Assembly (NCBI GenBank): GCA_003279845.1
Contig: QCGP01000005.1
Location: 1 to 64,000, forward strand
From: Prochlorococcus sp. AG-388-F11
GTDB taxonomy: Bacteria; Cyanobacteriota; Cyanobacteriia; PCC-6307; Cyanobiaceae
Length of the DNA: 64,000 nt
Reading direction: 5' to 3'
The translations under genes and the position numbers were made by a program. Positions 55,030-64,000 of this stretch are shown in pieces. Position 1 is the stretch's first letter; the number at the start of each line of letters is the position of its first letter. Under the pieces are notes generated by a model that worked only from the letters and a program-made list of their open reading frames with translations, was not told where the DNA came from and ran no database searches.

Positions 55030-55034
55030 TTTTA

Positions 55035-56057
55035 TTAAGCTGCTTTTTGATGAGTTGTCATTACTCTAAGTTTTAATATTGCTTTAGCTTCTAGTTGCCT
55101 TACTCTCTCTCGTGAAACATTAATTTGTCTTCCTATTTCTGCCAGTGTTAATGGTTCTTCACCATCTAGGCCAAATCTGAGCTTCATGATTTTTTGTTCT
55201 CTTTCATTTAATTGAGAAAGCCAAGTTCCTAAATGCTCTTTTTGTATAGTTCTATCCATACCTTCCATAGGCTCTTCACAGTTTGGATCAGGTATGAGTT
55301 CACCCAAAGTACTTCTATCTTCTTCGCCTCTAGCATGAGCATCTAAGGAGGCGCAAGGTGCGCTTTGAGAAATTAAATCTTCTAAATCTTTTTGATCAAT
55401 TCCCATCTCAGTTGCCATTTCCAATCTGGTAGGTTGTCTCCCAAATTTATGTGACAATTCTCTAGAGACTCTTCTCATTTTGGATAGTTTTTCACTTATG
55501 TGAATAGGCAAACGGATAGTTCTTGCACTGTTATCAATAGCTCTTGTCATGCCTTGCCTAATCCACCAGTAAGCATAAGTTGAGAATTTATATCCCATAG
55601 CAGGATCGAATTTATCTACAGCTCTTTCAAGGCCAATAGCGCCTTCCTGGACAAGGTCTAATAATTCAAGGCCTTGGTTTTGATATTTTTTTGCAACTGA
55701 GACAACTAGTCTTAGATTAGCAGCCATCATTCTATCTCTGGCTCTTTTGCCAATCTTAATTTGATAAAGATTTCGTTGAGTCCTATCAGTTTCAGGAATT
55801 TGTAGCAACTTTTTCATGGTTTGAACATGATGAGCTAACTCTATTTCCTCAGCTGGAGTTAGTAGAGGTACTCTACCAATGCTACTTAAGTAAAAACCAA
55901 TAGAATCTGAAGTGATTCTTCCAGATTTTTTTTGGATTTGTTTTCCAGTTAGACTGGATTTTGATTTACGAGACTTGCCCGTAGTGTTTGGTAATCTAGG
56001 CTCATCAAAATTATTATCTGAAGAGCTCTTTGCAGATTCCAGAGGGATCCCCATCAC
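55035..56057 (-). CDS. RNA polymerase sigma-70 family factor (RpoD-like, group 1/2)
   Basis: DSIGFYLSSIGRVPLLTPAEE, EGAIGLERAVDKFDPAMGYKFSTYAYWWIRQGMTRAI, SRERVRQLEAKAILKLR. Confidence 0.95.
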   Translation of the reverse strand: MMGIPLESAKSSSDNNFDEPRLPNTTGKSRKSKSSLTGKQIQKKSGRITSDSIGFYLSSIGRVPLLTPAEEIELAHHVQTMKKLLQIPETDRTQRNLYQIKIGKRARDRMMAANLRLVVSVAKKYQNQGLELLDLVQEGAIGLERAVDKFDPAMGYKFSTYAYWWIRQGMTRAIDNSARTIRLPIHISEKLSKMRRVSRELSHKFGRQPTRLEMATEMGIDQKDLEDLISQSAPCASLDAHARGEEDRSTLGELIPDPNCEEPMEGMDRTIQKEHLGTWLSQLNEREQKIMKLRFGLDGEEPLTLAEIGRQINVSRERVRQLEAKAILKLRVMTTHQKAA

Positions 56058-56193
56058 CCTGGCCTCCTAAATAATGGATTTTTTAAAAAGCTAGCACTGA
56101 AATTGAAATAAAAACTACTTTTACGTTGAAACTTAAAAGACAAAAAAATCTTTTTTTGCCTCAATTTCTTGAAATCTATTGATATGAAAGAGT

Positions 56194-56238
56194 TTTACAA
56201 AAATAAAAAAAAATTAAAATATTAAGTATTTTTGTAAA
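56194..56238. repeat. 12-bp perfect inverted repeat just downstream of ppk
   Basis: tttacaaaaata (56194-56205) and tatttttgtaaa (56227-56238), 21-nt loop. Confidence 0.5.
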
Positions 56239-56261
56239 TGTTATAAAAATAAATATATTAT

Positions 56262-58340
56262 TTATTTTTCTATGAGGTCAATTTGCGAACGATTATTCGC
56301 TGAATCTATTGCAAATTTTGAGTACGAACCATCCTCTCTCATTATCCAAGAAAAGTAATTGTCTTTAATGTAGGTTTGCAAAAGCGAGTATATTTCAGAT
56401 TTAAGTTCATGATCTTCTATTGGAGTAACAGCCTCAATCCTTCTATCTAGGTTTCTTCTCATCCAATCTGCACTCCCAATTAAAACTTCATGGTCATCAT
56501 TGTTGTAAAACCAAAAAATCCTTGAGTGCTCAAGAAAATGTCCAATAATGCTTATGACCTGAATATTTTCACTTAAATTTTTTCTTTGTGGATACAAGCA
56601 ACACATACCTCTTATTATGAGATAAATTTTTACACCTGCTTCAGAAGCTTCATAAAGAAGTTTGATTATTTCTGGGTCTACTAAAGAATTCATTTTTGCA
56701 ATTATTTCAGCTTTTTTACCTTCTTTGGCATTTTTAATTTCTCTCTTTATGAGAAAGATAAATTTTTCCCTCATTGATGAGGGAGAAACTAATAATTTTT
56801 GATAACGTTTTTGTTTAGAAAAACCTGATAAATAATTAAATAACTCAAGTAAATCGGATGCAATATCAGGATCTGTTGAAAGTAATCCTAAATCTGTATA
56901 AAACCTTGAAGTATTAGAGTTATAATTTCCTGTTCCAATATGAAAATAATTTCTTAATCGTCCTTTCTCTTTTCGAACTATTAAAGCAATTTTTGTATGA
57001 GTTTTAAATCCTATGATTCCATATACAACATGAATTCCAGCTTGTTCAAGCTGTTTTGCCCATTGAATATTATTATCTTCATCAAATCTTGCTTTAAGTT
57101 CAACAAGAGTCATTACTTCTTTTCCATTTTCTGCAGCTCTCATTAAAGCTGTGATGATTGGCGAATCCTTTGAAACTCGATATAAAGTAATTTTTATAGC
57201 CATCACAAGTGGATCTTCAGCTGCTCTGTTTATAAATTCTTCAACTGAAGTTTTAAATAAGTCATATGGATGATGAAGCAGAATATTTTTTTTCCTAATT
57301 ATCTTGAAAATAGAATTTAAGTTTTTGTTTGAAGGCGAATCTAAATTTTTTAATTGAGGGTGAGTTTTCCCAATCAGCAGATTTTCTTTTAAATCAGCTC
57401 TATCAATTTTTGTCAACTGACTTAAATCGTCAAGTCCTAATAAACTTTTGCAAAAGTATATATATTCTTCTTGTATTGAGATACTTTCAATAAGTAATTT
57501 TAGTATATTGTTTGGCATATTTGATTTAACTTCTAATCTAACTACGTCTCCTCCTAATCTTCTCTTTTGCAAACTTTGTTCAACTGCTAGAAGAAGATCA
57601 TCAGCTTCAAGTTCTTTTAATTCTAAATCTGCATCTCTTGTCACTCTAAAAAAAGAGTAATTTATACATTCCATTCCGCTAAATAAAGTATTTATATTAT
57701 TGCCAATTAAATCTTCAACACAAATGAAAATGTGAGAAATTTCTTCACTACTTTGAATAATTTCATTGGGAATTTGTATAAATCGATTTATATTTTTTGT
57801 TGGTATTTTTATTCTTACAAACTGATTTTTAGAATCTTCCCCATCCTTTATTAATGCCGCTAAATTTAAACTTAAATTACTTATAAATGGAAATGGATGA
57901 GAAGGATCAACAACCAATGGAGTTAGTAAAGGAAATATAGATGAAGTAAAGAAGTTATTACACCAATTTTTCTGATTTTCACTCAGATCCTTATATTTTT
58001 TTAAAATTATACCTTCTTTTTTTAGCTCATTATTTAATTCATTATTTAAGAAGTTTTCTTGAAGATTAGTTAAATTTTTTACTTCTTTGTTGATTTTTGC
58101 TAACTGCTGTTTAGGGGTAAGTCCATCAATACTTTTTTTTGTAATTCCTGCTTCAACTTGTGCTTTTAAAGAAGCTACTCTTACCATAAAAAATTCATCA
58201 AGGTTATTACTAAAAATTGAGAAAAATTTCACTTTATCTAGGATTTTGTAATCTTTTTCCATCCCAGTTAGGAGAACTCTTTTATTGAATTCAATCCAAC
58301 TTAATTCCCTATTAATAAAAATATCAGCCTGGTTTTTCAT
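56262..58340 (-). CDS. ppk: polyphosphate kinase
   Basis: FINRELSWIEFNKRVL, DPLVMAIKITLYRVSKDSPI, ELKARFDEDNNIQWAKQLEQAGIHVVYG, SADWMRRNLDRRIE. Confidence 0.97.
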   Translation of the reverse strand: MKNQADIFINRELSWIEFNKRVLLTGMEKDYKILDKVKFFSIFSNNLDEFFMVRVASLKAQVEAGITKKSIDGLTPKQQLAKINKEVKNLTNLQENFLNNELNNELKKEGIILKKYKDLSENQKNWCNNFFTSSIFPLLTPLVVDPSHPFPFISNLSLNLAALIKDGEDSKNQFVRIKIPTKNINRFIQIPNEIIQSSEEISHIFICVEDLIGNNINTLFSGMECINYSFFRVTRDADLELKELEADDLLLAVEQSLQKRRLGGDVVRLEVKSNMPNNILKLLIESISIQEEYIYFCKSLLGLDDLSQLTKIDRADLKENLLIGKTHPQLKNLDSPSNKNLNSIFKIIRKKNILLHHPYDLFKTSVEEFINRAAEDPLVMAIKITLYRVSKDSPIITALMRAAENGKEVMTLVELKARFDEDNNIQWAKQLEQAGIHVVYGIIGFKTHTKIALIVRKEKGRLRNYFHIGTGNYNSNTSRFYTDLGLLSTDPDIASDLLELFNYLSGFSKQKRYQKLLVSPSSMREKFIFLIKREIKNAKEGKKAEIIAKMNSLVDPEIIKLLYEASEAGVKIYLIIRGMCCLYPQRKNLSENIQVISIIGHFLEHSRIFWFYNNDDHEVLIGSADWMRRNLDRRIEAVTPIEDHELKSEIYSLLQTYIKDNYFSWIMREDGSYSKFAIDSANNRSQIDLIEK

Positions 58341-59623
58341 TAAAGTACTTTTGATTTTTGATCATAAATAAAATTATTATTTTTACTCTCTGCAATAAGG
58401 TATATCATGAAAATTAAGATAATGGAACCAGCAATAAAGGGGGATTTAGGACCAAAGTTATCATAAACTCTTCCAGCCATTGCTATTCCTAAAACCCCAC
58501 CAAGACTTTGTAGACCCTGTAGGTTACTTAAAATTGAGCCTTGTTTATCAACGTCTAATTTCTTTGATATTAATGCTCTTAAGGTTGGCGTAATTAATCC
58601 GGCCCCAATTGCCAAAAATGAAACAGCTGAATAAATATTAATTGTCGCATTTTCTTTTGGAGCAGTGATTAAAAGTGAACATGCCACAAGAATGAATCCT
58701 GATCCTATAAGTGTTAATTTCATTTCTCCGAATTGCTTTACGAGAGGTCCAATAAGCCCTCCTTGAACAATAATTGCAATAATTCCTACTACCACAAGAG
58801 TTCCACTTGATGCTTTGGTTGTCCAGTTTAACGATTCTTGAAGGAAAAATATTAGGATATTGGTCAATCCAGTAAAAGCAATAAAGTAAATAAAAAAAGC
58901 TAATGATAATTTTTTAATCTTTTCTTCTTTGAAAACTGTAAATAGCGCTTTTAAAGGATTTTTTAAAATAGTTTTTGATTTACTTGAGGCTTTATTAGGT
59001 TTCGTTTCTGGTAAGTAAAAAAATACAAGGAGAAAATTTATTATTGGAATGATTGAGGCTATCAAAACTGGGATGATAAAGTTATTGTTTGTATTTTTTG
59101 CAAAAATTACAACGAAAATATTTCCCAAGAAAAAACTTAAACCAAAAGCCACACCAATCAGTCCAAATGTTTTTGCTCTTTTTTCAGGGCTTGAAATATC
59201 TGCAAGAATAGTTGTTGCTGTGGCTGCTGTGCCACCACTTAAACCGTCAATCAGTCTTGCTAAAAATAATAAAAATAAAGGAATAGCAGCTATGGAATTT
59301 GACCAATTAAAAAGAACAGTAAAGGATAATATTGAAATTCCTATTATTGAGCCAGTAATACAAAAAAGAGTTACAGGTCTTCTTCCGTATCTATCACTCA
59401 TAACTCCTATAAAAGGAGAAGCTGTAAATTGGGCTAATTGGTAAGTACATGATAACAATCCATATGTACTGGCTTTAGAGTCAAAAAGTAAAACAAAAGA
59501 GGGTAAAATAGGTAGAAGGATACTTTCACTTAATCGATCATTTAAAAGAGTTATAAAAGCGCTAAGGAGGGTAAATTTTTTATTTGGTTTCAATAAATTT
59601 TCTTTCACAATATTTACCTTCAT
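58340..59623 (-). CDS. major facilitator superfamily transporter (TetA/multidrug-like)
   Basis: PFIGVMSDRYGRRPVTLFC loop 2-3 motif, 12 hydrophobic segments. Confidence 0.88.
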   Translation of the reverse strand: MKVNIVKENLLKPNKKFTLLSAFITLLNDRLSESILLPILPSFVLLFDSKASTYGLLSCTYQLAQFTASPFIGVMSDRYGRRPVTLFCITGSIIGISILSFTVLFNWSNSIAAIPLFLLFLARLIDGLSGGTAATATTILADISSPEKRAKTFGLIGVAFGLSFFLGNIFVVIFAKNTNNNFIIPVLIASIIPIINFLLVFFYLPETKPNKASSKSKTILKNPLKALFTVFKEEKIKKLSLAFFIYFIAFTGLTNILIFFLQESLNWTTKASSGTLVVVGIIAIIVQGGLIGPLVKQFGEMKLTLIGSGFILVACSLLITAPKENATINIYSAVSFLAIGAGLITPTLRALISKKLDVDKQGSILSNLQGLQSLGGVLGIAMAGRVYDNFGPKSPFIAGSIILIFMIYLIAESKNNNFIYDQKSKVL

Positions 59624-59647
59624 TCCAATTAACTTCTATTACCATAC

Positions 59648-60469
59648 TTGTTAATGGAGATTAATGTGCCCGGTATTGTTTATTTAGTTGGAGCAGGTCC
59701 TGGTGATCCTGAACTTTTAACTATAAAAGCTTTGCGTTTAATAAAAAATTGCGATGCATTGGTTCATGATGCATTAATCCCAGATGAAATAACAAAAGAA
59801 ACAGGAAAAAATACAGAAATTTATCATGTCGGTAAAAGAGCGGGGAAGTGTTCTGTACCGCAGGTTGAAACTAATGATCTTATTCTGAAATTGGCAAAAG
59901 AAGGTAAAAATGTTGTGAGGCTTAAAGGAGGAGATCCTTTTGTCTTTTCAAGGGGTGGTGAAGAAGTATCTTTTTTAGAAAAAAATGGAGTATCAGTTGA
60001 AATCGTTCCGGGTATTACTTCTGGGATAGCTGCCCCCACATATTTTGGTATTCCACTAACCCATAGAGATGCTGCAAGTTCCGTAACTTTCGTCACTGGA
60101 CATGAGCGTGTAGATAAGGAAAAAAAGACAGTGAATTGGAGAGATTTAGCTAAATCATCAGATAGCTTAGTAATTTTTATGGGTATAAAAAATATTGAAT
60201 TTATTGTGGATGAATTAATTCTAGGTGGTTTAGATAAGAATACTAAATGCGCTGTTATTCAAGAAGCTACTTTCAAAAATCAAAAATGTTTGATAGAGAA
60301 ATTAGATAATCTTCCAGATAAAATCAAAGATGAAGAATTTTTAGCTCCATCAATTATCATTATTGGAAAAATTGTTGAATTTAAGGTTAATAACAACATA
60401 ACTAAAGTATCTGATGTCTATTTACCAGATATTAAAAAAGTTCAATTATATAATAAATCCCAAAAGTAA
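59648..60469 (+). CDS. cobA: uroporphyrinogen-III C-methyltransferase
   Basis: VYLVGAGPGDPELLTIKALRLI, VVRLKGGDPFVFSRGGEE, VPGITSGIAAPTYFGIPLTHRD. Confidence 0.95.
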   Translation: MLMEINVPGIVYLVGAGPGDPELLTIKALRLIKNCDALVHDALIPDEITKETGKNTEIYHVGKRAGKCSVPQVETNDLILKLAKEGKNVVRLKGGDPFVFSRGGEEVSFLEKNGVSVEIVPGITSGIAAPTYFGIPLTHRDAASSVTFVTGHERVDKEKKTVNWRDLAKSSDSLVIFMGIKNIEFIVDELILGGLDKNTKCAVIQEATFKNQKCLIEKLDNLPDKIKDEEFLAPSIIIIGKIVEFKVNNNITKVSDVYLPDIKKVQLYNKSQK

Positions 60470-61269
60470 ATTGGATCGAATTTAGGTTTAAGCTTTAAAT
60501 CATTAACTTGATTAATTTGTCTGCAAGATAAGCTATTAATTGCAACTATTATGTCATCATTTTGAAATTCTGGAGGAATTAATTCTTCTTTTACAATTTT
60601 CAATTTTAAAGCTTTAGAAACCATAATTCCCTCTAAACAGCCGCTCTCTTTTCTAGGAGTTATCCATTGATTATTTCTTTTAATTAGAAGATTAAATGTA
60701 CTTCCACAACAAAGTTCACCTGACGTATTCAAAAGGATAGAATCATCAAATGATTTTTCATTAGCTTCTGTCAAAACTTGTATTGCCTGATTATATGAAA
60801 ATGTTTTGCATTTACTTATAAGACTGAATTCATTTATTTTTTCCGTTTGACTAATGCAAACACTTATAGGAATAAAATTTGGTTTGATTCTATAGAACTC
60901 AAGCCATAAATTATCCAAATCTTTTGTCTCTGAAGTACTATCAATTGTTAGCTTTCGACCTTCATTAGTTCCTCGACTATAGTTTATTCTTACTGAAGCA
61001 AATTGATCATTTTTAAGTGATAACTTTCTAATTCCATCGTGAATAAGTTGTCTCAAAGTTAAATTATTTATTTTGAGATTAATATTTAAAATCTTGCTAC
61101 TTTTTTCTAATCTTTTCAGATGTTCATCAAAAAGAATAGGTTTGTTTTCTTTTATCAAAATGGTTTCAAATATACCATCAGCAAATTTTAATCCTCTATT
61201 ATTAGCAGCAATAAATATTCTATCAATATCCAACCATTGATCCTTGTGCCAGCCTAATGTTTCAATCAT
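60442..61269 (-). CDS. pabC: class IV aminotransferase, probable 4-amino-4-deoxychorismate lyase
   Basis: GLKFADGIFETILI, RINYSRG, CKTFSYNQAIQVLTEA...DSILLNTSGELCCGSTFNLLI; adjacent to pabB-like gene. Confidence 0.8.
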   Translation of the reverse strand: MIETLGWHKDQWLDIDRIFIAANNRGLKFADGIFETILIKENKPILFDEHLKRLEKSSKILNINLKINNLTLRQLIHDGIRKLSLKNDQFASVRINYSRGTNEGRKLTIDSTSETKDLDNLWLEFYRIKPNFIPISVCISQTEKINEFSLISKCKTFSYNQAIQVLTEANEKSFDDSILLNTSGELCCGSTFNLLIKRNNQWITPRKESGCLEGIMVSKALKLKIVKEELIPPEFQNDDIIVAINSLSCRQINQVNDLKLKPKFDPIYFWDLLYN

Positions 61270-62582
61270 TTTAGTGAATCAATTAACGGTAAAAGTTTCC
61301 ACTTTAGTTCATTAGTTTCCTCTTCAGGGTTTGAGTCAATAACTATTCCGCAACCAGCATATATATTGATTTTTTTGTCTTTAATTAAAAATGATCTTAT
61401 TAGTATATTGCTGTCAAACTCTCCATTCCAGTCAAGCTTCAAAAATGAGCCACAGTATGGTCCGCGTTCACATTCTTCTAATTCAAAAAGTCTCTGGCAT
61501 GATCTTAATTTAGGTGCTCCAGTTATAGAGCCCCCAGGCCAACAAGCTTTTAGTAAATCAATCCAGTTCTTGTCTTTTTTTAATTTGCCTCTGATTACTG
61601 AAGTTAGATGATGAACTTTTAAGAAACTTTCAAGTTTTAATATTTCTGGCACCATAATACTTCCTGTTTCGCAAACTTTACTTAAATCATTTCTTATTAG
61701 GTCAACAATCATAATATTTTCGGCTCTATCTTTTTCGTTCGTTATTAAATCGATAGCATTAAGTGCGTCTTGATTTAAATCCTTATCTCTGGATCTAGTT
61801 CCTTTGATAGGTCTTGATTCTACAAAATTTTTATTATCTATTTTTATAAATCTTTCTGGCGAGGTAGATAATACAGACTCTGTATAATTATCATTATTTA
61901 TTATTATTCCTCCAAAGGGAGCTCTTAATTTCCTTCTTATTTTCAAATAAATATCTAGAGGATTATAGTTTTTGGAAGATTCAATTTCGCATTTAGTTGT
62001 TAGGTTTGCTTGAAATATATCCCCTAAGGAAATTAATTTCTTCAATTTTAGAATATTTTTCTGAAATTTTTCAGACATTTCGTCCAAATTTATTTTTGAA
62101 AAATCAAAATTTAAATTTGTTTTAATAATATTTTCTTCTTCAATATTTTTTATATTGTTGATTATGTTTTTATAATTCATCAGTTCAGATGAGTTTGTAC
62201 CTTCGATAATTATTTCTTTTTTTATTAGATTACATTTAATGATTGGATCATATGATGCAATCCATAAAGTTGCCATATTAGATTTTCGCCATGGGTTTTT
62301 GGGTTCTATGTAAACTCCAGCTTCATAACTTAACCATCCGATCCAAAATCCTTGGTCAATATTTTTTAAATTGTTAAATGGATTATTAGTTTTGTCTAAG
62401 TTATTGATATCTCTTGATTGGATTATTTTTTTAGGATTAATTCCTATTATTGACCATTCTCCATTTTCTTTGCCATCACTGTCTAGCCAAGCTAATCCTT
62501 GATCTCCGAATTTTTTTGTTAGATGATGCGTAATCAGTGCTGGATCTATCCATTTTTCAAGAATTATTTTTTTTATTTTCAT
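61266..62582 (-). CDS. pabB: aminodeoxychorismate synthase component I (PabB/TrpE family)
   Basis: GDIFQANLTTK, STSPERFIKIDNKNFVESRPIKGTRSR, MIVDLIRNDLSKVC, WPGGSITGAPKLR. Confidence 0.9.
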   Translation of the reverse strand: MKIKKIILEKWIDPALITHHLTKKFGDQGLAWLDSDGKENGEWSIIGINPKKIIQSRDINNLDKTNNPFNNLKNIDQGFWIGWLSYEAGVYIEPKNPWRKSNMATLWIASYDPIIKCNLIKKEIIIEGTNSSELMNYKNIINNIKNIEEENIIKTNLNFDFSKINLDEMSEKFQKNILKLKKLISLGDIFQANLTTKCEIESSKNYNPLDIYLKIRRKLRAPFGGIIINNDNYTESVLSTSPERFIKIDNKNFVESRPIKGTRSRDKDLNQDALNAIDLITNEKDRAENIMIVDLIRNDLSKVCETGSIMVPEILKLESFLKVHHLTSVIRGKLKKDKNWIDLLKACWPGGSITGAPKLRSCQRLFELEECERGPYCGSFLKLDWNGEFDSNILIRSFLIKDKKINIYAGCGIVIDSNPEEETNELKWKLLPLIDSLK

Positions 62583-63253
62583 TTTTTATTATTGTTATTA
62601 AGCCATTTTTCATAAGCGGCATTTCTAATTCTGCAGCTATCACACTTACCGCATGGTTTTGAATTACCCGAATAACAACTCCATGTTTTATCTAAGGGGA
62701 CATGATTAGCAAAAGCTAATTTAATAATTTCCTCTTTATTTAAATCTAATAGTGGTGTCCAAAGTTTTATTGGATTATTTTCTCTTCCTCTTTTATTGGC
62801 TAAATCTGCTAATTCTTGAAATTTTTTTATGTAGTCAGGTCTGCAATCTGGATAACCAGAATAATCTAGTGCATTAACTCCTAATCCTATAAAATCAGCA
62901 TCTATTGCTTCGGCATAACTTAGTGCAACGGAAATAAATATAGTATTTCTACCAGGAACATAAGTATTAGGAATTTTATTAGTTTGTACACCTTCTATCG
63001 GAATATTTTTTTGAGTATCAGTTAATGACGAGCCTCCCCATAAAGATAAGTCAAGCTTAATGATTTTAAATTCTTCGATATTAAAGTGTTTTGCAATTAT
63101 TGATGCAGAATTTAATTCTTTTTTATGACGTTGACCGTAGTCAAATGAAAGGCCAAAAATTTTAGCTTCGGATTTTTTTGCGATACCAGTAACTGTAGAA
63201 GAATCTAAACCTCCAGATAATAAAACTACTATCGATTTATTTTTAAGAGTCAT
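62579..63253 (-). CDS. queC: 7-cyano-7-deazaguanine synthase
   Basis: VVLLSGGLDSSTV, SFDYGQRHKKEL, YVPGRNTIF, CYSGNSKPCGKCDSCRIR. Confidence 0.96.
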   Translation of the reverse strand: MTLKNKSIVVLLSGGLDSSTVTGIAKKSEAKIFGLSFDYGQRHKKELNSASIIAKHFNIEEFKIIKLDLSLWGGSSLTDTQKNIPIEGVQTNKIPNTYVPGRNTIFISVALSYAEAIDADFIGLGVNALDYSGYPDCRPDYIKKFQELADLANKRGRENNPIKLWTPLLDLNKEEIIKLAFANHVPLDKTWSCYSGNSKPCGKCDSCRIRNAAYEKWLNNNNKK

Positions 63254-63259
63254 ATGATT

Positions 63260-63937
63260 TCAATTAATTTTTAAGTATTTGTGAGTTTGAAGGCTCAATT
63301 TCCAATCGGGGTTATTTTTTACGAAATCAATAGCAAGAGAAAAACCATTAGCATTGTTCCATGCTGGCTGTAAATAAAAAATTTTATCTTCTTTTTTTAA
63401 GCCATCTTCGCTTTTAGAAAGTTGAGATTGTTTTAAAGTTTGTTTTTTTATTTGAATAGCAAATTCAATATCTTCTATTTCATTTATGATTATTTTGATT
63501 TCATTACAGTTTTTTAAAAAATAATTTTTTGGAGGTGAGTGTCTTTTAGGAGATAAAGTAATCCAGTCATAGCTTCCTGATATCGAATTAACTCCACTTG
63601 TCTCAATATGAATCTTCATTGGCTTTTGTTCTTCTCCCATCGTCATTTTTTTTATGGCTTTGCAAAAATTATCCAAGTTATGTTGTAAAGGTTCTCCACC
63701 TGTGATAACGCAAAAAGATGCTCCTTTTTCTCTGGCAATTTTTATGCGATCTATTATTTTTTTAATTGATATAGAAGGGTGTTTTTTCTCGTCCCATGAA
63801 TTCTTGGTATCGCACCACGAACATCCAACTTTACATCCGGCTAATCTTACAAAAAAAGCACTTTTTCCAGCGTGATAACCTTCACCTTGTAATGAATGAA
63901 ATTGTTCGACTAAGGGTAAAAAATTTGTCATTTTCAT
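63260..63937 (-). CDS. queE: 7-carboxy-7-deazaguanine synthase (radical SAM)
   Basis: EQFHSLQGEGYHAGKSAFFVRLAGCKVGCSWCDTKNSW (CxxxCxxC), VITGGEPLQ. Confidence 0.95.
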   Translation of the reverse strand: MKMTNFLPLVEQFHSLQGEGYHAGKSAFFVRLAGCKVGCSWCDTKNSWDEKKHPSISIKKIIDRIKIAREKGASFCVITGGEPLQHNLDNFCKAIKKMTMGEEQKPMKIHIETSGVNSISGSYDWITLSPKRHSPPKNYFLKNCNEIKIIINEIEDIEFAIQIKKQTLKQSQLSKSEDGLKKEDKIFYLQPAWNNANGFSLAIDFVKNNPDWKLSLQTHKYLKIN

Positions 63938-63955
63938 TCAAAAAAATAAAGAATA

Positions 63956-64000
63956 TTAATTTGATTGAGTTAACTTATCTTGAGAGGCTTTTATTAAACC
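63956..64000 (-). CDS. pyrG: C-terminal fragment of a CDS running off the window, probably CTP synthase
   Basis: reverse-strand reading GLIKASQDKLTQSN-stop, compatible with a PyrG C-terminus; only 14 codons visible. Confidence 0.4.
   Translation of the reverse strand, partial: GLIKASQDKLTQSN

Noticed and set aside
59049-59444. 131-aa plus-strand ORF
   Set aside because: Antisense to the MFS transporter gene; composition mirrors a membrane protein read in reverse.
1-64000. tRNA, rRNA, tmRNA, transposase, integrase or defence-system genes
   Set aside because: None could be recognised from motifs or the ORF track; tRNA-scale structures were not searched computationally (tRNAscan-SE/Infernal would be decisive).

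Overview
The window looks like AT-rich chromosomal DNA from a marine picocyanobacterium, most likely high-light Prochlorococcus (protein families, small genome-streamlined layout, gene order). It spans a probable chromosomal replication origin at about 30.62-30.96 kb, between dnaN and thrC. Nearly all of the sequence is housekeeping CDS: purine and nucleotide genes (purL, purF, purU, pyrG end), cell wall (murB, murC, mraY), chaperones (dnaK, dnaJ, grpE), queuosine (queG, queC, queE), aromatic/folate (aroE, DAHP synthase, pabB, pabC), ftsY, argH, argG, acnB, ppk, a sigma factor, uvrA, recN, sucrose-phosphate synthase and others. I saw no CRISPR array, transposon, prophage, rRNA, defence island or convincing tRNA, and no obvious undescribed multi-gene system. 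The most interesting signals are: (1) the putative origin, with cyanobacterial-type DnaA boxes in opposing orientations and a motif resembling a DnaA-trio unwinding element; (2) perfect 30-bp coding tandem repeats in ftsY; (3) an inverted-repeat leader that could mask the ribosome-binding site and start codon of sps; (4) twelve convergent gene pairs with essentially no intergenic space; (5) an MsrB with a twin-arginine-like N-terminus and no usual resolving Cys. Gene assignments come from recognising protein motifs by eye; no database search was run.
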